From NCBI RefSeq assembly GCF_003612015.1, contig NZ_RARB01000004.1, forward strand, positions 415,200-479,199: a stretch of 64,000 nucleotides of DNA. Direction: 5' to 3'. Of the stretch, positions 36,178 to 46,006 are shown piece by piece. Under the pieces are notes generated by a model, which was not told the DNA's origin, did not search any database, and worked only from the letters and a program-made list of their open reading frames with translations. The stretch is from Pantoea piersonii (lineage in GTDB: Bacteria; Pseudomonadota; Gammaproteobacteria; Enterobacterales; Enterobacteriaceae). Positions within the stretch are counted from its first letter, which is position 1, and every line of letters begins with the position of its first letter. Position numbers and translations under genes: made by a program.

Positions 36178-38385
36178 ATGAATGCGCGAACGACTTTTCC
36201 TTGTTACCTGCGCGGCGCGCTTGCTCGCCGTCCGCTGGCTTTGAGCATTGCCGTCATTTTGGGTTCAGTAAGCGCTTCCGCGCTGGCTGAGGAGACGCTG
36301 GTGGTTTCGTCGGATGGTGCTTCTGCCGCGGCGCAGGAGAGCGCATGGGGTCCGGCGCCGACCATCGCTGCCAGACAGAGCGCCACCGGCACCAAAACCG
36401 ATACGCCGATTGAGAAAAACCCGCAGTCGGTTTCGGTGGTGACGCGCGAAGAGATGGAAAAGCGTCAGGTAACATCGGTAAAAGAGGCGTTCAATTACAC
36501 GCCGGGCGTCCTGACCGGCAACCGCGGCAGCTCGCAGGTGATCGATGCGCTGTCGATTCGCGGCTTTAGCGAAACCAACACCAACCAGTATCTTGACGGC
36601 CTGAAGCTGCAGGGCGACAACTATTCCGAATTCGCTATCGATCCTTACTTCCTGGAGCGCGCCGAGCTGCTACGCGGCCCGGTTTCAGTGCTCTACGGCA
36701 AGAGCAATCCCGGCGGCGTAGTGGCGCTGGTGAGCAAGCGTCCGACACAGGAAACGCTGCGCGAAGTGCAGTTCCAGATGGGCAGCGACAACCTTTTCTC
36801 TACCGGGTTCGATTTCGGCGGCTCGCTGGATGACGATGGCGTCTACAGCTACCGCCTGACTGGCCTTGCGCGCAGCGCCGACGCGCAGCAGGAGCGGAAT
36901 AAAGAGAAACGCTACACCATTGCGCCCTCGTTCAGCTGGCGTCCGGACGAAAATACCCGCTTCGACCTGCTGACCTATTTCCAGAACGAGCCGGAAACCG
37001 GCTATTACGGCTGGCTGCCGCGTCAGGGCACGGTGGTGCCAATCAGACGCGCGGACGGCAGCGAATACAAGCTGCCGACTAATTTTGATGAAGGCGAAGA
37101 GAGCAACAAAATCTCGCGCAACACCAAAATGGTGGGTTACAACTTCGAGCACAGCTTCAACGAGACCTGGACGGTACGTCAGAACCTGCGCTACGCCGAT
37201 TTGCGCACCGACTATCGCAGCATTTACGGCAACGGCTTTGATGCCGCTACCCAGTCGATTACGCGTGGTTCGGCGGTCTCTGAGGAAGAGCTGAATCAGT
37301 TCGCCGTCGATACCCAGGCGCAGGCTAAATTCGCCACCGGCGCGCTGGACCATACGCTGCTGCTGGGCGTGGATTTCCAGCGCACGCGTAACGATATCAA
37401 TGCGCAATTTGGCACCGCCAGCAGCCTGAACGCCGTTAACCCGCACTATGGCGATGAGAGCGTTACGCCGTTCGCTCCTTTCCAGCACCTTAATAAACAG
37501 CGTCAGACCGGCCTTTATGCGCAGGATCAGATGGCGTGGAACCGCTGGGTACTGACGCTGGGTGGCCGCTACGATTACGCCATGGCGTCAGTATACGATC
37601 GCTATAACGGAACCTTCGATCGCCAGAACGATCAGGCCTTTACCTGGCGTGGCGGTCTGAACTATGTGTTCGATAACGGTATCGCGCCCTACTTCAGCTA
37701 CAGCGAAGCCTTTATTCCCAACTCTGGTTCTACCTACGCAGGTCAGGCCTTTGATCCTTCACGCGCAAAACAGTATGAAGCGGGCGTGAAATATGTGCCG
37801 AAAGATCGCCCGATCACCATGACCGCTGCGGTTTATCAGCTGACCAAAACTAAAAATCTGACGGCCGATCCCGACACGGTAAACCATCCGAACGGCAGCG
37901 TGCAGAGCGGCGAAATTCGCTCGCGCGGCGTAGAGCTGGAGGCGAAAGCGGCAGTTAACGCTAATATCGACCTGACGGCTGCCTACACCTACACCGACGC
38001 GGAATATACCCACGACACGCAGCTGAAAGGCCGCACGCCGGTGCAGGTGCCAAAGCATATGGCGTCGCTGTGGGCGGATTATACCTTCCATGAGACCGCG
38101 CTCTCCGGCGTCACTGTCGGTGCAGGCGTGCGTTACGTCGGCGAAAGCAAAGGCCTTTACAGTAGCGGTACGCAAAACAACCAGAACTTCGATGTCGCTG
38201 GCTACACCACGGTCGATGCGACGCTGAAATATGATCTGGGTCGTTTCGGTCTGCCGGGCTCGTCAGTGGGCGTCAACGTGAAAAACCTGTTTGACCGCGA
38301 CTATGTGGCCAGCTGTTACCGCGACTACGCCTGCTACTGGGGCGCAGAGCGACAAATCATCGGCACCGCCACTTTCCGTTTCTGA
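36178..38385 (+). CDS. fhuA: Ferrichrome outer-membrane TonB-dependent receptor
   Basis: Imports ferrichrome-type hydroxamate siderophores across the outer membrane. The 735-residue precursor has a signal peptide ending near ALAEE, a TonB-box-like ETLVVSS, an N-terminal plug closely matching FhuA (QESAWGPA, RQSATGTKTDTP, TPGVLTG, RGPVSVLYGKSNPGG), and a barrel ending in WGAERQIIGTATFRF with the terminal Phe required for assembly. It is slightly shorter than E. coli FhuA (747), the differences falling in surface loops that serve phage binding there. First gene of fhuACDB, behind a Fur box. Confidence 0.95.
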   Translation: MNARTTFPCYLRGALARRPLALSIAVILGSVSASALAEETLVVSSDGASAAAQESAWGPAPTIAARQSATGTKTDTPIEKNPQSVSVVTREEMEKRQVTSVKEAFNYTPGVLTGNRGSSQVIDALSIRGFSETNTNQYLDGLKLQGDNYSEFAIDPYFLERAELLRGPVSVLYGKSNPGGVVALVSKRPTQETLREVQFQMGSDNLFSTGFDFGGSLDDDGVYSYRLTGLARSADAQQERNKEKRYTIAPSFSWRPDENTRFDLLTYFQNEPETGYYGWLPRQGTVVPIRRADGSEYKLPTNFDEGEESNKISRNTKMVGYNFEHSFNETWTVRQNLRYADLRTDYRSIYGNGFDAATQSITRGSAVSEEELNQFAVDTQAQAKFATGALDHTLLLGVDFQRTRNDINAQFGTASSLNAVNPHYGDESVTPFAPFQHLNKQRQTGLYAQDQMAWNRWVLTLGGRYDYAMASVYDRYNGTFDRQNDQAFTWRGGLNYVFDNGIAPYFSYSEAFIPNSGSTYAGQAFDPSRAKQYEAGVKYVPKDRPITMTAAVYQLTKTKNLTADPDTVNHPNGSVQSGEIRSRGVELEAKAAVNANIDLTAAYTYTDAEYTHDTQLKGRTPVQVPKHMASLWADYTFHETALSGVTVGAGVRYVGESKGLYSSGTQNNQNFDVAGYTTVDATLKYDLGRFGLPGSSVGVNVKNLFDRDYVASCYRDYACYWGAERQIIGTATFRF

Positions 38386-38391
38386 TGCAAC

Positions 38392-38412
38392 CGGGCGCCG
38401 CGGCGCCCGTTT
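38392..38412 (+). terminator. Hairpin between fhuA and fhuC (possible attenuator)
   Basis: CGGGCGCC (38392-38399) and GGCGCCCG (38402-38409) form a GC-rich palindrome followed by TTTAA. The short T-tract suggests partial termination that lowers fhuCDB relative to fhuA. Confidence 0.55.
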
Positions 38413-38426
38413 AACCTGGGATGACC

Positions 38427-39218
38427 ATGCAGCCTCCGCACGACGCAGCCACTTTTACGCTGGATAATGTCAGCTTTCACGTGCCCGGCCGCACGCTGCT
38501 GCATCCGCTCTCATTAACCTTTCCGCCTGGCAAAGTCACCGCGCTTATCGGCCATAACGGCTCCGGCAAATCCACGCTGTTAAAAATGCTGGGACGGCAC
38601 CAGACCGCCAGCGAGGGACGCGTACTGCTCAACGGTACGCCGGTCGAAGCCTGGAACAGTAAAGCCTTTGCGCGCGAGGTCGCCTATCTGCCGCAGCAGC
38701 TGCCCGCCGCCGAAGGCATGACGGTGCGCGAGCTGGTGGCGATTGGCCGCTACCCGTGGCATGGCGCGCTGGGCCGTTTTCGCCAGGAAGATCGCGTTCG
38801 GGTGGAGGAGGCGATCGCGCAGGTCGGGCTGAAGCCGCTCGCTGCTCGCCTGGTGGACAGCCTCTCCGGCGGCGAGCGTCAGCGCGCCTGGCTGGCGATG
38901 CTGGTGGCGCAGAACAGCCGCTGTCTGCTGCTGGATGAACCGACGTCGGCGCTGGACATCGCCCATCAGGTCGAGGTGCTGGCGCTGATCCAGCGTCTCA
39001 GCCGCGAACGCGGCCTGACGGTCATCGCCGTACTACACGATATCAACATGGCCGCGCGCTACTGCGACCATCTGGTCGCGCTGCGCGGCGGCAAAATTAT
39101 CGCTGAAGGCGCGCCGGAGGCCATTATGCAGCCCGACGTGCTGGGCGCAATTTACGGTATTCCTATGGGCATTCTGCCGCACCCCCAGGGCGGGGCGGCG
39201 GTTAGTTTTGTCTACTGA
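38427..39218 (+). CDS. fhuC: Ferric hydroxamate ABC transporter ATPase
   Basis: Energises ferric hydroxamate uptake across the inner membrane with FhuB and FhuD. 263 residues with Walker A GHNGSGKST, Q-loop LPQQLP, signature LSGGERQRAW and Walker B LLLDEPTSALD. ATG 38427 follows GGGATGACC; ATG 38421 two codons earlier overlaps that ribosome site. FhuD starts 10 bp after the stop. Confidence 0.96.
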   Translation: MQPPHDAATFTLDNVSFHVPGRTLLHPLSLTFPPGKVTALIGHNGSGKSTLLKMLGRHQTASEGRVLLNGTPVEAWNSKAFAREVAYLPQQLPAAEGMTVRELVAIGRYPWHGALGRFRQEDRVRVEEAIAQVGLKPLAARLVDSLSGGERQRAWLAMLVAQNSRCLLLDEPTSALDIAHQVEVLALIQRLSRERGLTVIAVLHDINMAARYCDHLVALRGGKIIAEGAPEAIMQPDVLGAIYGIPMGILPHPQGGAAVSFVY

Positions 39219-39228
39219 GGGGGTCAGC

Positions 39229-40104
39229 ATGGAGATCACGCGTCGTCGCCTGCTGGCGGCACTGGCTGTCTCGCCCTGGCTGAGCGCCTTGCCGCTGCGC
39301 GCCACGACCCTGCCTGAGCAGCGCATTATTGCGCTGGAGTGGCTGCCGACCGAGCTGCTGCTGGCACTCGGCGTCGCGCCGCTGGCCGTCGCCGATACCC
39401 GCAACTACAACATCTGGGTCGGCCAGCCGCCGCTGCCGCCGCATACGGTGGACGTAGGGCTGCGCACCGAACCTAATCTGGAGCTGATGACTCAGCTGCA
39501 GCCGTCGCTAATCCTCTGTTCAAACGGCTACGGACCGTCGCCGGAAAAACTCCAGCGCATCGCGCCGATCATGGGCTTCGATCTTAACCGCGGCGACGGC
39601 AAACCGCTCTCTGCCGCGCGCGATTCGCTGCGCGCGCTGGCGGCGCGTATCGGCCGTGAAGCGGAGGCGGAGGCGCATCTGCAGCAGCTGGATCAAACGC
39701 TGGCCGCCGCGCGTCAGCGGCTTGCGTCCCATGCGAAGCGCCCGGTGTTGCTGATGTCGCTGATGGACAGCCGTCATGCGCTGGTCTTCGGCAAAAACAG
39801 CCTGTTTCTGGAAGTGATGGAGCAGCTTGGACTGACCAACGCGTGGCAGGGCGAAACCAACTTCTGGGGCAGTGCGGTCACGGGCATCGAACGGCTGGCG
39901 TATTTGCGTGACGCAGAGGCCATCTGCTTCGATCATGATAACGACGGCGATATGGTGCAGCTCGGCCGCAGCCCGCTGTGGCAGGCGCTGCCGTTTGTTC
40001 GTGCCGGACGCTTTCAGCGGGTTCCGGCGGTGTGGTACTACGGCGCGACGCTGTCGGCGCTGCATTTTGTTCGCGTGCTGGAACGCGCGCTGGAGACGCG
40101 CTGA
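39229..40104 (+). CDS. fhuD: Ferric hydroxamate periplasmic binding protein
   Basis: Delivers ferric hydroxamates to FhuBC in the periplasm. 291 residues with a Tat-type signal (TRRRLLAALAVSPWL) and the class III binding-protein fold; Trp and Tyr residues of the ligand pocket region (NFWGSAVTGIERLA, VWYYGATLSA) resemble E. coli FhuD. ATG 39229 has GAGGGGG upstream. The stop overlaps the fhuB start by one base (TGATG). Confidence 0.95.
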   Translation: MEITRRRLLAALAVSPWLSALPLRATTLPEQRIIALEWLPTELLLALGVAPLAVADTRNYNIWVGQPPLPPHTVDVGLRTEPNLELMTQLQPSLILCSNGYGPSPEKLQRIAPIMGFDLNRGDGKPLSAARDSLRALAARIGREAEAEAHLQQLDQTLAAARQRLASHAKRPVLLMSLMDSRHALVFGKNSLFLEVMEQLGLTNAWQGETNFWGSAVTGIERLAYLRDAEAICFDHDNDGDMVQLGRSPLWQALPFVRAGRFQRVPAVWYYGATLSALHFVRVLERALETR

Positions 40105-42083
40105 TGCGCCATCGTTATTTTCCTGCCGCGCTGCTGAGTCTGCTGTTTGTGCTGGCGCTGCTGCTGAGCATTATTAATCTGCGCGCGGCGCTGCCGTCGG
40201 CGCAATGGTCGCAGGGTCTGCTGTCGCCGGATCAGAACAACATCGAGCAGATGCTGTTTCACTATAGCCTGCTGCCGCGGCTCGGGCTGGCGCTGCTGGT
40301 CGGCGCCGGGCTGGGGCTGGCGGGGCTGCTGTTTCAGCAGGCGCTGCGCAACCCGCTGGCGGAGCCGACGACGCTGGGCGTCTCGTCCGGTGCGCAGCTC
40401 GGCATTACCGTCGCCACGCTGTGGCAGCTGCCGGGCGGCGCGGCGACGTCGCAGCTGGCGGCGCTGATCGGCGCGCTGGCGGTGGGCGCGGTGGTGTTCG
40501 GCGTCGCCTGGGGCAAACGGCTGTCGCCGGTCACGCTGATCCTCTCCGGGCTGGTGCTGAGCCTCTACAGCGGCGCGGTGAACCAGATCTTCGCCATATT
40601 CAATCACGACCAGCTGCAGAATATGTTCCTGTGGAGTACCGGCACGCTGAACCAGATGGGCTGGGAGAACGTCAGCCTGCTCTGGCCGCGTCTGCTGCTC
40701 GCCTTTGTGCTGGCGCTGGCGCTGCTGCGTCCGCTGACGCTGATGGGGCTGGATGACGGCGTAGCGAAGAACCTCGGCCTGGCGCTGGCAATGGCGCGCG
40801 TCGGCACGCTGGCGCTGGCGATCCTGCTCAGTGCGCAGCTGGTGAGCGTGGCGGGCATTATCGGCTTTATCGGCCTGTTCGCGCCGCTGCTGGCGAAGCT
40901 GCTGGGGGCGCGTCGATTGTTAAGCCGCATGCTGCTGGCGCCGCTGATCGGCGCGCTGCTGCTGTGGCTGGCGGATGCCTGCGTGCTGTGGCTCACCGCG
41001 CACTGGCGCGAACTCTCCACCGGCACGCTGACCGCCCTGACGGGCGTGCCGCTGCTGCTCTGGCTGCTGCCGCGCCTGCGCACCGGCTCGGTGCCGCCCG
41101 CGCTCGACAGCGGTGATAAGGTGCCGGCTGAACGCCACGCGGTGCTGCGCTGGGCGCTACTCGGTCTGGCGCTGCTTGCGCTGCTGGCGTGGGCCGCGCT
41201 CGCCTTCGGTCGCGATGCGCACGGCTGGCTATGGTCGAGCGACGAGCTTTTCCACCAGCTGCTGCCGTGGCGCGCGCCGCGTCTGCTGGCGGCGCTGGCG
41301 GTGGGGCTGATGCTCGGCGTGGCGGGCAGTCTGATCCAGCGCCTGACCGGCAATCCAATGGCGAGCCCGGAAGTGCTGGGTATCAGCTCCGGCGCGGCGT
41401 TCGGCGTGGTAGTGATGCTGTTTTTCGTGCCGGGCGACGCGCTGGCGTTTTTGCTGCCGGCGGGCGCGCTGGGCGCTGCGGGAACGCTGCTGCTGATTAT
41501 GCTGGTGGCGAGTCGCGGCGGCTTTTCGCCGGAGCGTATGCTGCTGGCGGGGATGGCTCTTAACAGCGCCTTCGTTACGCTGCTGATGCTGCTGCTGGCG
41601 AGCGGCGATCCGCGCATGGGCGGCCTGCTGAGCTGGATTTCCGGTTCGACCTATAACGTCAGCGAAAAGGCGGCGCTGCAGAGCGCCGTGCTGGCGCTGG
41701 TGCTGACGGCGCTGGCGCCGCTCGCCAGCCGCTGGCTGACGCTGCTGCCGTTGGGTTCCGCTACGGCGCGCTCGGCGGGCATGGCGCTGAACGCCTCGCG
41801 TCTGGCGCTGCTGCTGCTGGCGGCCGCGCTGACTGCCGCCGCGACGCTGACGATCGGTCCGCTGAGCTTTATCGGCCTGATGGCACCGCATATCGCGCGT
41901 ATGCTTGGCTTCCGTCGCGCGCTGCCGCAGATGACGATGGCGGGGCTGTTTGGCGCGGGCCTGATGCTGCTGGCCGACTGGTGCGGACGTATGCTGGCGT
42001 TCCCGGATCAGATACCGGCGGGACTGATGGCGACCTTTCTCGGCGCGCCTTACTTTATCTGGCTATTAAGACGTTCCCGGTAA
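40104..42083 (+). CDS. fhuB: Ferric hydroxamate ABC transporter permease (double length)
   Basis: Inner-membrane permease of 659 residues made of two fused FecCD-like halves, each with about 10 helices and the EAA-like ATPase contact (IGFIGLFAPLLAKLLGARR and IGPLSFIGLMAPHIARMLG). Such duplication is specific to FhuB. The ATG at 40104 overlaps the fhuD stop, so the two are translationally coupled. Upstream in-frame starts would read inside fhuD and are rejected. Confidence 0.96.
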   Translation: MRHRYFPAALLSLLFVLALLLSIINLRAALPSAQWSQGLLSPDQNNIEQMLFHYSLLPRLGLALLVGAGLGLAGLLFQQALRNPLAEPTTLGVSSGAQLGITVATLWQLPGGAATSQLAALIGALAVGAVVFGVAWGKRLSPVTLILSGLVLSLYSGAVNQIFAIFNHDQLQNMFLWSTGTLNQMGWENVSLLWPRLLLAFVLALALLRPLTLMGLDDGVAKNLGLALAMARVGTLALAILLSAQLVSVAGIIGFIGLFAPLLAKLLGARRLLSRMLLAPLIGALLLWLADACVLWLTAHWRELSTGTLTALTGVPLLLWLLPRLRTGSVPPALDSGDKVPAERHAVLRWALLGLALLALLAWAALAFGRDAHGWLWSSDELFHQLLPWRAPRLLAALAVGLMLGVAGSLIQRLTGNPMASPEVLGISSGAAFGVVVMLFFVPGDALAFLLPAGALGAAGTLLLIMLVASRGGFSPERMLLAGMALNSAFVTLLMLLLASGDPRMGGLLSWISGSTYNVSEKAALQSAVLALVLTALAPLASRWLTLLPLGSATARSAGMALNASRLALLLLAAALTAAATLTIGPLSFIGLMAPHIARMLGFRRALPQMTMAGLFGAGLMLLADWCGRMLAFPDQIPAGLMATFLGAPYFIWLLRRSR

Positions 42084-42132
42084 AAGCTTTTCACAGGCGG
42101 CGTTCGCGTTGACCTCTTTTCCGCCAGCAAAA

Positions 42133-42160
42133 AAAAGACCGGCATCTGCCGGTCTTTTAC
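42133..42160. terminator. Bidirectional terminator between fhuB and hemL
   Basis: AAAAGACCGGC (42133-42143), loop ATCT, GCCGGTCTTTT (42148-42158), with A/T runs on both sides; the flanking genes are convergent. Confidence 0.9.
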
Positions 42161-42172
42161 TTACTCTCTTTT

Positions 42173-43453
42173 TTACAGCTTCGCAAAACAGCGACGCGCG
42201 GCGTCAACGGTGCGCTCGATATCTTCGGCGCTGTGCGCCAGCGACATAAAGCCCGCTTCGAAGGCGGAAGGGGCAAGGTAAACGCCCTCTTCAAGCATCA
42301 GATGGAAGAAGCGCTTAAAGCGCTCTACGTCGCACTTCGTCACGTCGGCGTAGCAGGTAACGCTGTCGGCGTCGGTGAAGAAAATACCGAACATGCCGCC
42401 AACGTGATTCACCACCAGCGGAATATTTTCCGCCTGCGCCGCCGCCAGCAGGCCCTGTGCCAGCTGCGTGGTGCGCTCGGTCAGCGTCTGGTGGGTGCCC
42501 GGCTGAGCGATCTGCGTCAGGCAGGCGAAACCGGCCGCCATCGCAATCGGGTTGCCGGAGAGCGTGCCCGCCTGGTAGACCGGGCCGGTCGGGGCCAGCG
42601 CGTCCATCACTTCGCGGCGTCCGCCAAAGGCGCCTACCGGCATGCCGCCGCCGATAATCTTGCCGAGACAGGTCAGATCCGGACGCACATTGTAATACTC
42701 CTGCGCGCCGCCCAGCGCGACGCGGAAGCCGGTCATCACTTCGTCGATGATCAGCAGCGCGCCAAACTCGTCGCACAGCGCGCGCAGGCCAGGCAGGAAT
42801 GCCGGAAGCGGCGGGATGCAGTTCATATTGCCCGCGACCGGCTCAACGATGATACAGGCGATATCATCCGGATACTGCTCAAACGCGGCGCGCACGGAGT
42901 CGAGATCGTTATAGGTGCAGGTCAGGGTATGTCTGGCGAAATCGGCCGGCACGCCAGGGGAGTTAGGCTGGCCAAGCGTCAGCGCGCCGGAGCCCGCTTT
43001 CACCAGCAGGCAGTCGGCGTGGCCGTGGTAGCAACCTTCAAATTTAATGATCTTGTCGCGGCCGGTAAAACCGCGCGCCAGACGAATGGCGCTCATGGTC
43101 GCTTCGGTGCCGGAGTTAACCATACGCACCATATCCATGCTCGGCACCAGCTCGCACACCAGCTGCGCCATTTTCACTTCCATCTCGGTGGGCGCGCCGA
43201 AGCTCAGGCCGCGCGCTGCGGCTTCAATTACCGCGTTGCGGATCTCGACGTTGTTGTGGCCCAGCACCATCGGTCCCCATGAACCAACATAGTCGATATA
43301 GGCTTTGCCGTCGGCGTCATACAGGCAGGCGCCGTCGGCGCGCTCGATGAACAGCGGCGTGCCGCCTACGCCGTTAAACGCGCGCACCGGCGAGTTAACG
43401 CCGCCGGGGATCAGGCGTTGCGCTTCGGCAAACAGGTTTTCGGACTTACTCAT
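42173..43453 (-). CDS. hemL: Glutamate-1-semialdehyde 2,1-aminomutase
   Basis: PLP enzyme producing 5-aminolevulinate from glutamate-1-semialdehyde for tetrapyrrole synthesis. 426 residues, same length as E. coli HemL. The PLP lysine is in [15 protein letters not shown], the cofactor aspartate in IIDEVMTGF, and the N-terminal VNSPVRAF motif is present. In E. coli clcA separates hemL from erpA; here hemL is directly divergent from erpA. Confidence 0.97.
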   Translation of the reverse strand: MSKSENLFAEAQRLIPGGVNSPVRAFNGVGGTPLFIERADGACLYDADGKAYIDYVGSWGPMVLGHNNVEIRNAVIEAAARGLSFGAPTEMEVKMAQLVCELVPSMDMVRMVNSGTEATMSAIRLARGFTGRDKIIKFEGCYHGHADCLLVKAGSGALTLGQPNSPGVPADFARHTLTCTYNDLDSVRAAFEQYPDDIACIIVEPVAGNMNCIPPLPAFLPGLRALCDEFGALLIIDEVMTGFRVALGGAQEYYNVRPDLTCLGKIIGGGMPVGAFGGRREVMDALAPTGPVYQAGTLSGNPIAMAAGFACLTQIAQPGTHQTLTERTTQLAQGLLAAAQAENIPLVVNHVGGMFGIFFTDADSVTCYADVTKCDVERFKRFFHLMLEEGVYLAPSAFEAGFMSLAHSAEDIERTVDAARRCFAKL

Positions 43454-43587
43454 TTATTCGGCTCCAGCGGTTCATAAAAAATCTTGCGCCATTCTACGGG
43501 AAGATAACGACATGAAGAAAGGGCGGAAAGGGCGCGCTATACTTACCTTAGCTGAAGGCCGGAGGCACACAGTGCGAAGGGCAAAAC

Positions 43588-43616
43588 TTGATTGCGCTAT
43601 CGCGCTGGCAGATAAT
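43588..43616 (+). promoter_or_regulatory. Candidate erpA promoter
   Basis: TTGATT (43588-43593) and GATAAT (43611-43616) are 17 bp apart, a good sigma-70 promoter about 50 bp before the erpA start. A further TATACT at 43538-43543 lacks a -35. No IscR site was identified with confidence. Confidence 0.5.
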
Positions 43617-43664
43617 ACGGCAATTGAGGTCGTTTTATGACCTGGACGTTTACCGGAGTATGAG

Positions 43665-44012
43665 ATGAGTGATGATGTTGCAGCACTGCCGTTACAGTTT
43701 ACCGATGCGGCGGCCAGCAAGGTAAAAAACCTGATTGCCGACGAAGAGAATCCCGATCTGAAACTGCGCGTCTATATCACCGGCGGCGGTTGCAGCGGCT
43801 TCCAGTATGGTTTCACCTTTGACGATAAAATGAATGACGGCGACATGACCATTGAGAAGCAGGGCGTGGCGCTGGTGGTGGATCCCATGAGCCTGCAGTA
43901 CCTGGTCGGCGGCTCGGTGGATTATACCGAAGGTCTGGAAGGATCGCGTTTCATCGTGACCAACCCTAACGCCAAAACCACCTGCGGCTGCGGCTCCTCC
44001 TTCAGCATCTGA
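43665..44012 (+). CDS. erpA: A-type iron-sulfur carrier protein ErpA
   Basis: Delivers Fe-S clusters to apoproteins, notably the isoprenoid enzymes IspG/IspH. 115 residues; the three cluster cysteines are in [10 protein letters not shown] and [11 protein letters not shown]. The sequence tracks E. coli ErpA almost without gaps (one extra Ala near the N-terminus). Monocistronic, ended by a strong terminator. Confidence 0.97.
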   Translation: MSDDVAALPLQFTDAAASKVKNLIADEENPDLKLRVYITGGGCSGFQYGFTFDDKMNDGDMTIEKQGVALVVDPMSLQYLVGGSVDYTEGLEGSRFIVTNPNAKTTCGCGSSFSI

Positions 44013-44015
44013 TGC

Positions 44016-44043
44016 AAAAAGGCCGTCTTACGACGGCCTTTTC
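44016..44043. terminator. Terminator after erpA
   Basis: AAAAAGGCCGTC (44016-44027), loop TTAC, GACGGCCTTTT (44032-44042). It can act on both strands and also ends the convergent small gene. Confidence 0.9.
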
Positions 44044-44044
44044 A

Positions 44045-44296
44045 TTACCATTCAACGGTTATCAGCTTCGCCGTTTCCTTACGCATCGTATCCTTTTTTA
44101 GCACGCTTTCCGTCACGCGCGGCTGCGCGTTAGTGCGGCGACCGCAATCGATCTGCGGCAGCGCCCGTTGCGGCTGGCTGTTAATTTCACAGCGCGAAAA
44201 GATAATGAGCTGAACGCCTATCGTTCCCGTGGTCGACGCAGTCGCAAAGGGCGCGACGATCGCGATCGCGAAGGCCAGCAGCAAGGCTCTGGTCAT
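44045..44296 (-). CDS. Small predicted secreted protein, function unknown
   Basis: 83 residues from ATG 44296 (AGGAATCC upstream). A clear signal peptide MTRALLLAFAIAIVAPFATA is followed by a short mature part with two cysteines (FSRCEINS and QIDCGRR) likely to form a periplasmic disulfide. The start of the mature chain, TGTIGVQLIIFSRC, faintly recalls spore-coat-U/pilin-like beta-strands, but this is too weak to assign. It sits between erpA and btuF where E. coli has yadS. I do not recognise a family. Confidence 0.65.
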   Translation of the reverse strand: MTRALLLAFAIAIVAPFATASTTGTIGVQLIIFSRCEINSQPQRALPQIDCGRRTNAQPRVTESVLKKDTMRKETAKLITVEW

Positions 44297-44421
44297 GTTG
44301 GATTCCTGGTGTAGCAAAAATGCGCGGCGCGCATAAAAGGACGCTGAGCTTACGTGGCATCAACGTCTCGTTTCATAATTAACGGCAAAATTAGCGGAAT
44401 CTTTAATCGCTTTCTGCTGCT

Positions 44422-45216
44422 TTATTGTTCCGGATGCAGGGCGGCGCAGAGCCGTTTTGCCGCCAGCAGCATACGCGGGCCTGGACGGCTGATCCAGTCA
44501 TCATCGATGGCGATGACCGGCACGTTTAGCTGGGGTTGCCAGAAGCGGGAGACGTTTTGCGCCTGTGCGGCGCTGCCGCCGATAACGATAGCCTGCGGAT
44601 GGCGCATCAGCACCTGCTCGCGGCTGACCTGCGGCCAGTTGACGCGGCTGTCGGCAAAGATATTCTTTCCGGCGCACAGCGCAATGATGTCGTTCTGCAG
44701 GGTGTCGCGCGCGGCGGTAAACAGCGGCTGCTGGCCGAACTGAAGAAAGAGCGGCACCGCAGGCAGCGCAGCGTAGCGCGCGCGCAGAGAGGTTACTTGC
44801 TGCCTTAGCTGCTGCGCGGCGTTCAGCGCCTGCTGCGGCTGCGGGCTCCAGCGCCGCAGCGCCGCCACGGCATCCGCCATCTCATCCAGCGAGCCGGGAT
44901 CGATCCACTCGACGTTAACCCCGAGCTGCTTTAGCTGATCGATCTGGCGCTGCGGGTTGCCGCCGCGCCAGGCCAGCACCACGTCCGGCTTCAGCGCCAG
45001 AATACGTTCGACTTTAATGCCTTGCCAGTTGGCGACCTGCTCCAGCTCTTTAGCGGCGGGCGGATAGTCGGACCAGGCGCTGACCGCCACCGGCGTAATG
45101 CCTGCGGCGAACGCCATTTCGGTGAGATGGGGCGCGAGGGTAATAACGCGCGGGGCGGCGGCGAACAGGCTGCCGCAAAACAGCAGCAGCCCGATCAGCC
45201 AGAGCAGCTTAGCCAC
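44422..45216 (-). CDS. btuF: Vitamin B12 periplasmic binding protein
   Basis: Binds cobalamin in the periplasm for BtuCD. 264 residues: signal peptide (about 1-20), then class III binding-protein fold with [12 protein letters not shown] and [15 protein letters not shown] motifs and the late Trp-containing [11 protein letters not shown] pocket segment. Its start overlaps the end of mtn by 8 bp, so it depends on mtn translation. Confidence 0.94.
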   Translation of the reverse strand: MAKLLWLIGLLLFCGSLFAAAPRVITLAPHLTEMAFAAGITPVAVSAWSDYPPAAKELEQVANWQGIKVERILALKPDVVLAWRGGNPQRQIDQLKQLGVNVEWIDPGSLDEMADAVAALRRWSPQPQQALNAAQQLRQQVTSLRARYAALPAVPLFLQFGQQPLFTAARDTLQNDIIALCAGKNIFADSRVNWPQVSREQVLMRHPQAIVIGGSAAQAQNVSRFWQPQLNVPVIAIDDDWISRPGPRMLLAAKRLCAALHPEQ

Positions 45217-45907
45217 GCGCCAGGCGCGCCAGCAGCTTCTCCACCATTAGCGACGACTGCTGCGCCGCGACGCTGAGGAACTCTTCAAAGCTCAGATGCG
45301 ACGCCTTATCAGCCACGTCGGAAATGGCGCGCACTACGACGAAAGGCACCTTGAACTGGTGGCAGACATGGCCGATAGCGGTGGCTTCCATCTCTACGGC
45401 GATCGCCTGCGGGAAGGTGGTGCGAATGCGCGCCAGCGGCTCGGCGCCGTTGATAAAGGCGTCGCCGCTGACCACCAGGCCGCGCACGGCGTTCAGGTTC
45501 AGCTCGCTGATGCAGGCCTCTGCGGCGGCAATCAGCTGTGCATCAGCGGTAAAGGCCGCCGGGCAGCCCGCCATCTGGCCTGGCTCGTAGCCGAAGGCGG
45601 TGACGTCGGCGTCGTGATAGCGCACTTCGTCTGAGACGACGATATCGCCGACGGAGAGGGTAGGGGCCAGGCCGCCAGCCGAGCCGGTGTTGATCACCAG
45701 GTCTGGCTTGCACAGCTCAAGCAGCAGCGTGGTGCCCAGCGCCGCCGACGTTTTACCGATACCCGATTTCAGCAGGGCGACCTCAACGCCGTTAAGCGTG
45801 CCGGTGTAAATTTCGCATCCGGCCAGCGTCAGGGTCTGGCGGTTCTCGATTTTGTCGCGCAGCAGGGTCACTTCCTGCTCCATCGCGCCAATAATGCCTG
45901 CTTTCAT
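45209..45907 (-). CDS. mtn: 5'-methylthioadenosine/S-adenosylhomocysteine nucleosidase
   Basis: Cleaves methylthioadenosine and S-adenosylhomocysteine, removing by-products of spermidine synthesis and methylation. 232 residues, same as E. coli MtnN; GAMEQEV start with catalytic Glu12, [18 protein letters not shown], and catalytic Asp in RAISDVAD. First gene of mtn-btuF; divergent from dgt. Confidence 0.96.
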   Translation of the reverse strand: MKAGIIGAMEQEVTLLRDKIENRQTLTLAGCEIYTGTLNGVEVALLKSGIGKTSAALGTTLLLELCKPDLVINTGSAGGLAPTLSVGDIVVSDEVRYHDADVTAFGYEPGQMAGCPAAFTADAQLIAAAEACISELNLNAVRGLVVSGDAFINGAEPLARIRTTFPQAIAVEMEATAIGHVCHQFKVPFVVVRAISDVADKASHLSFEEFLSVAAQQSSLMVEKLLARLARG

Positions 45908-46006
45908 AAAAGAGTCTCGCTAATGTGGTGGAAGTAGTCGTAAAAAGTGAGGCATAGTCTAGCATGGCTGGCAGGGGATTGATTCACGAAGTAATAAGGG
46001 GTAACG

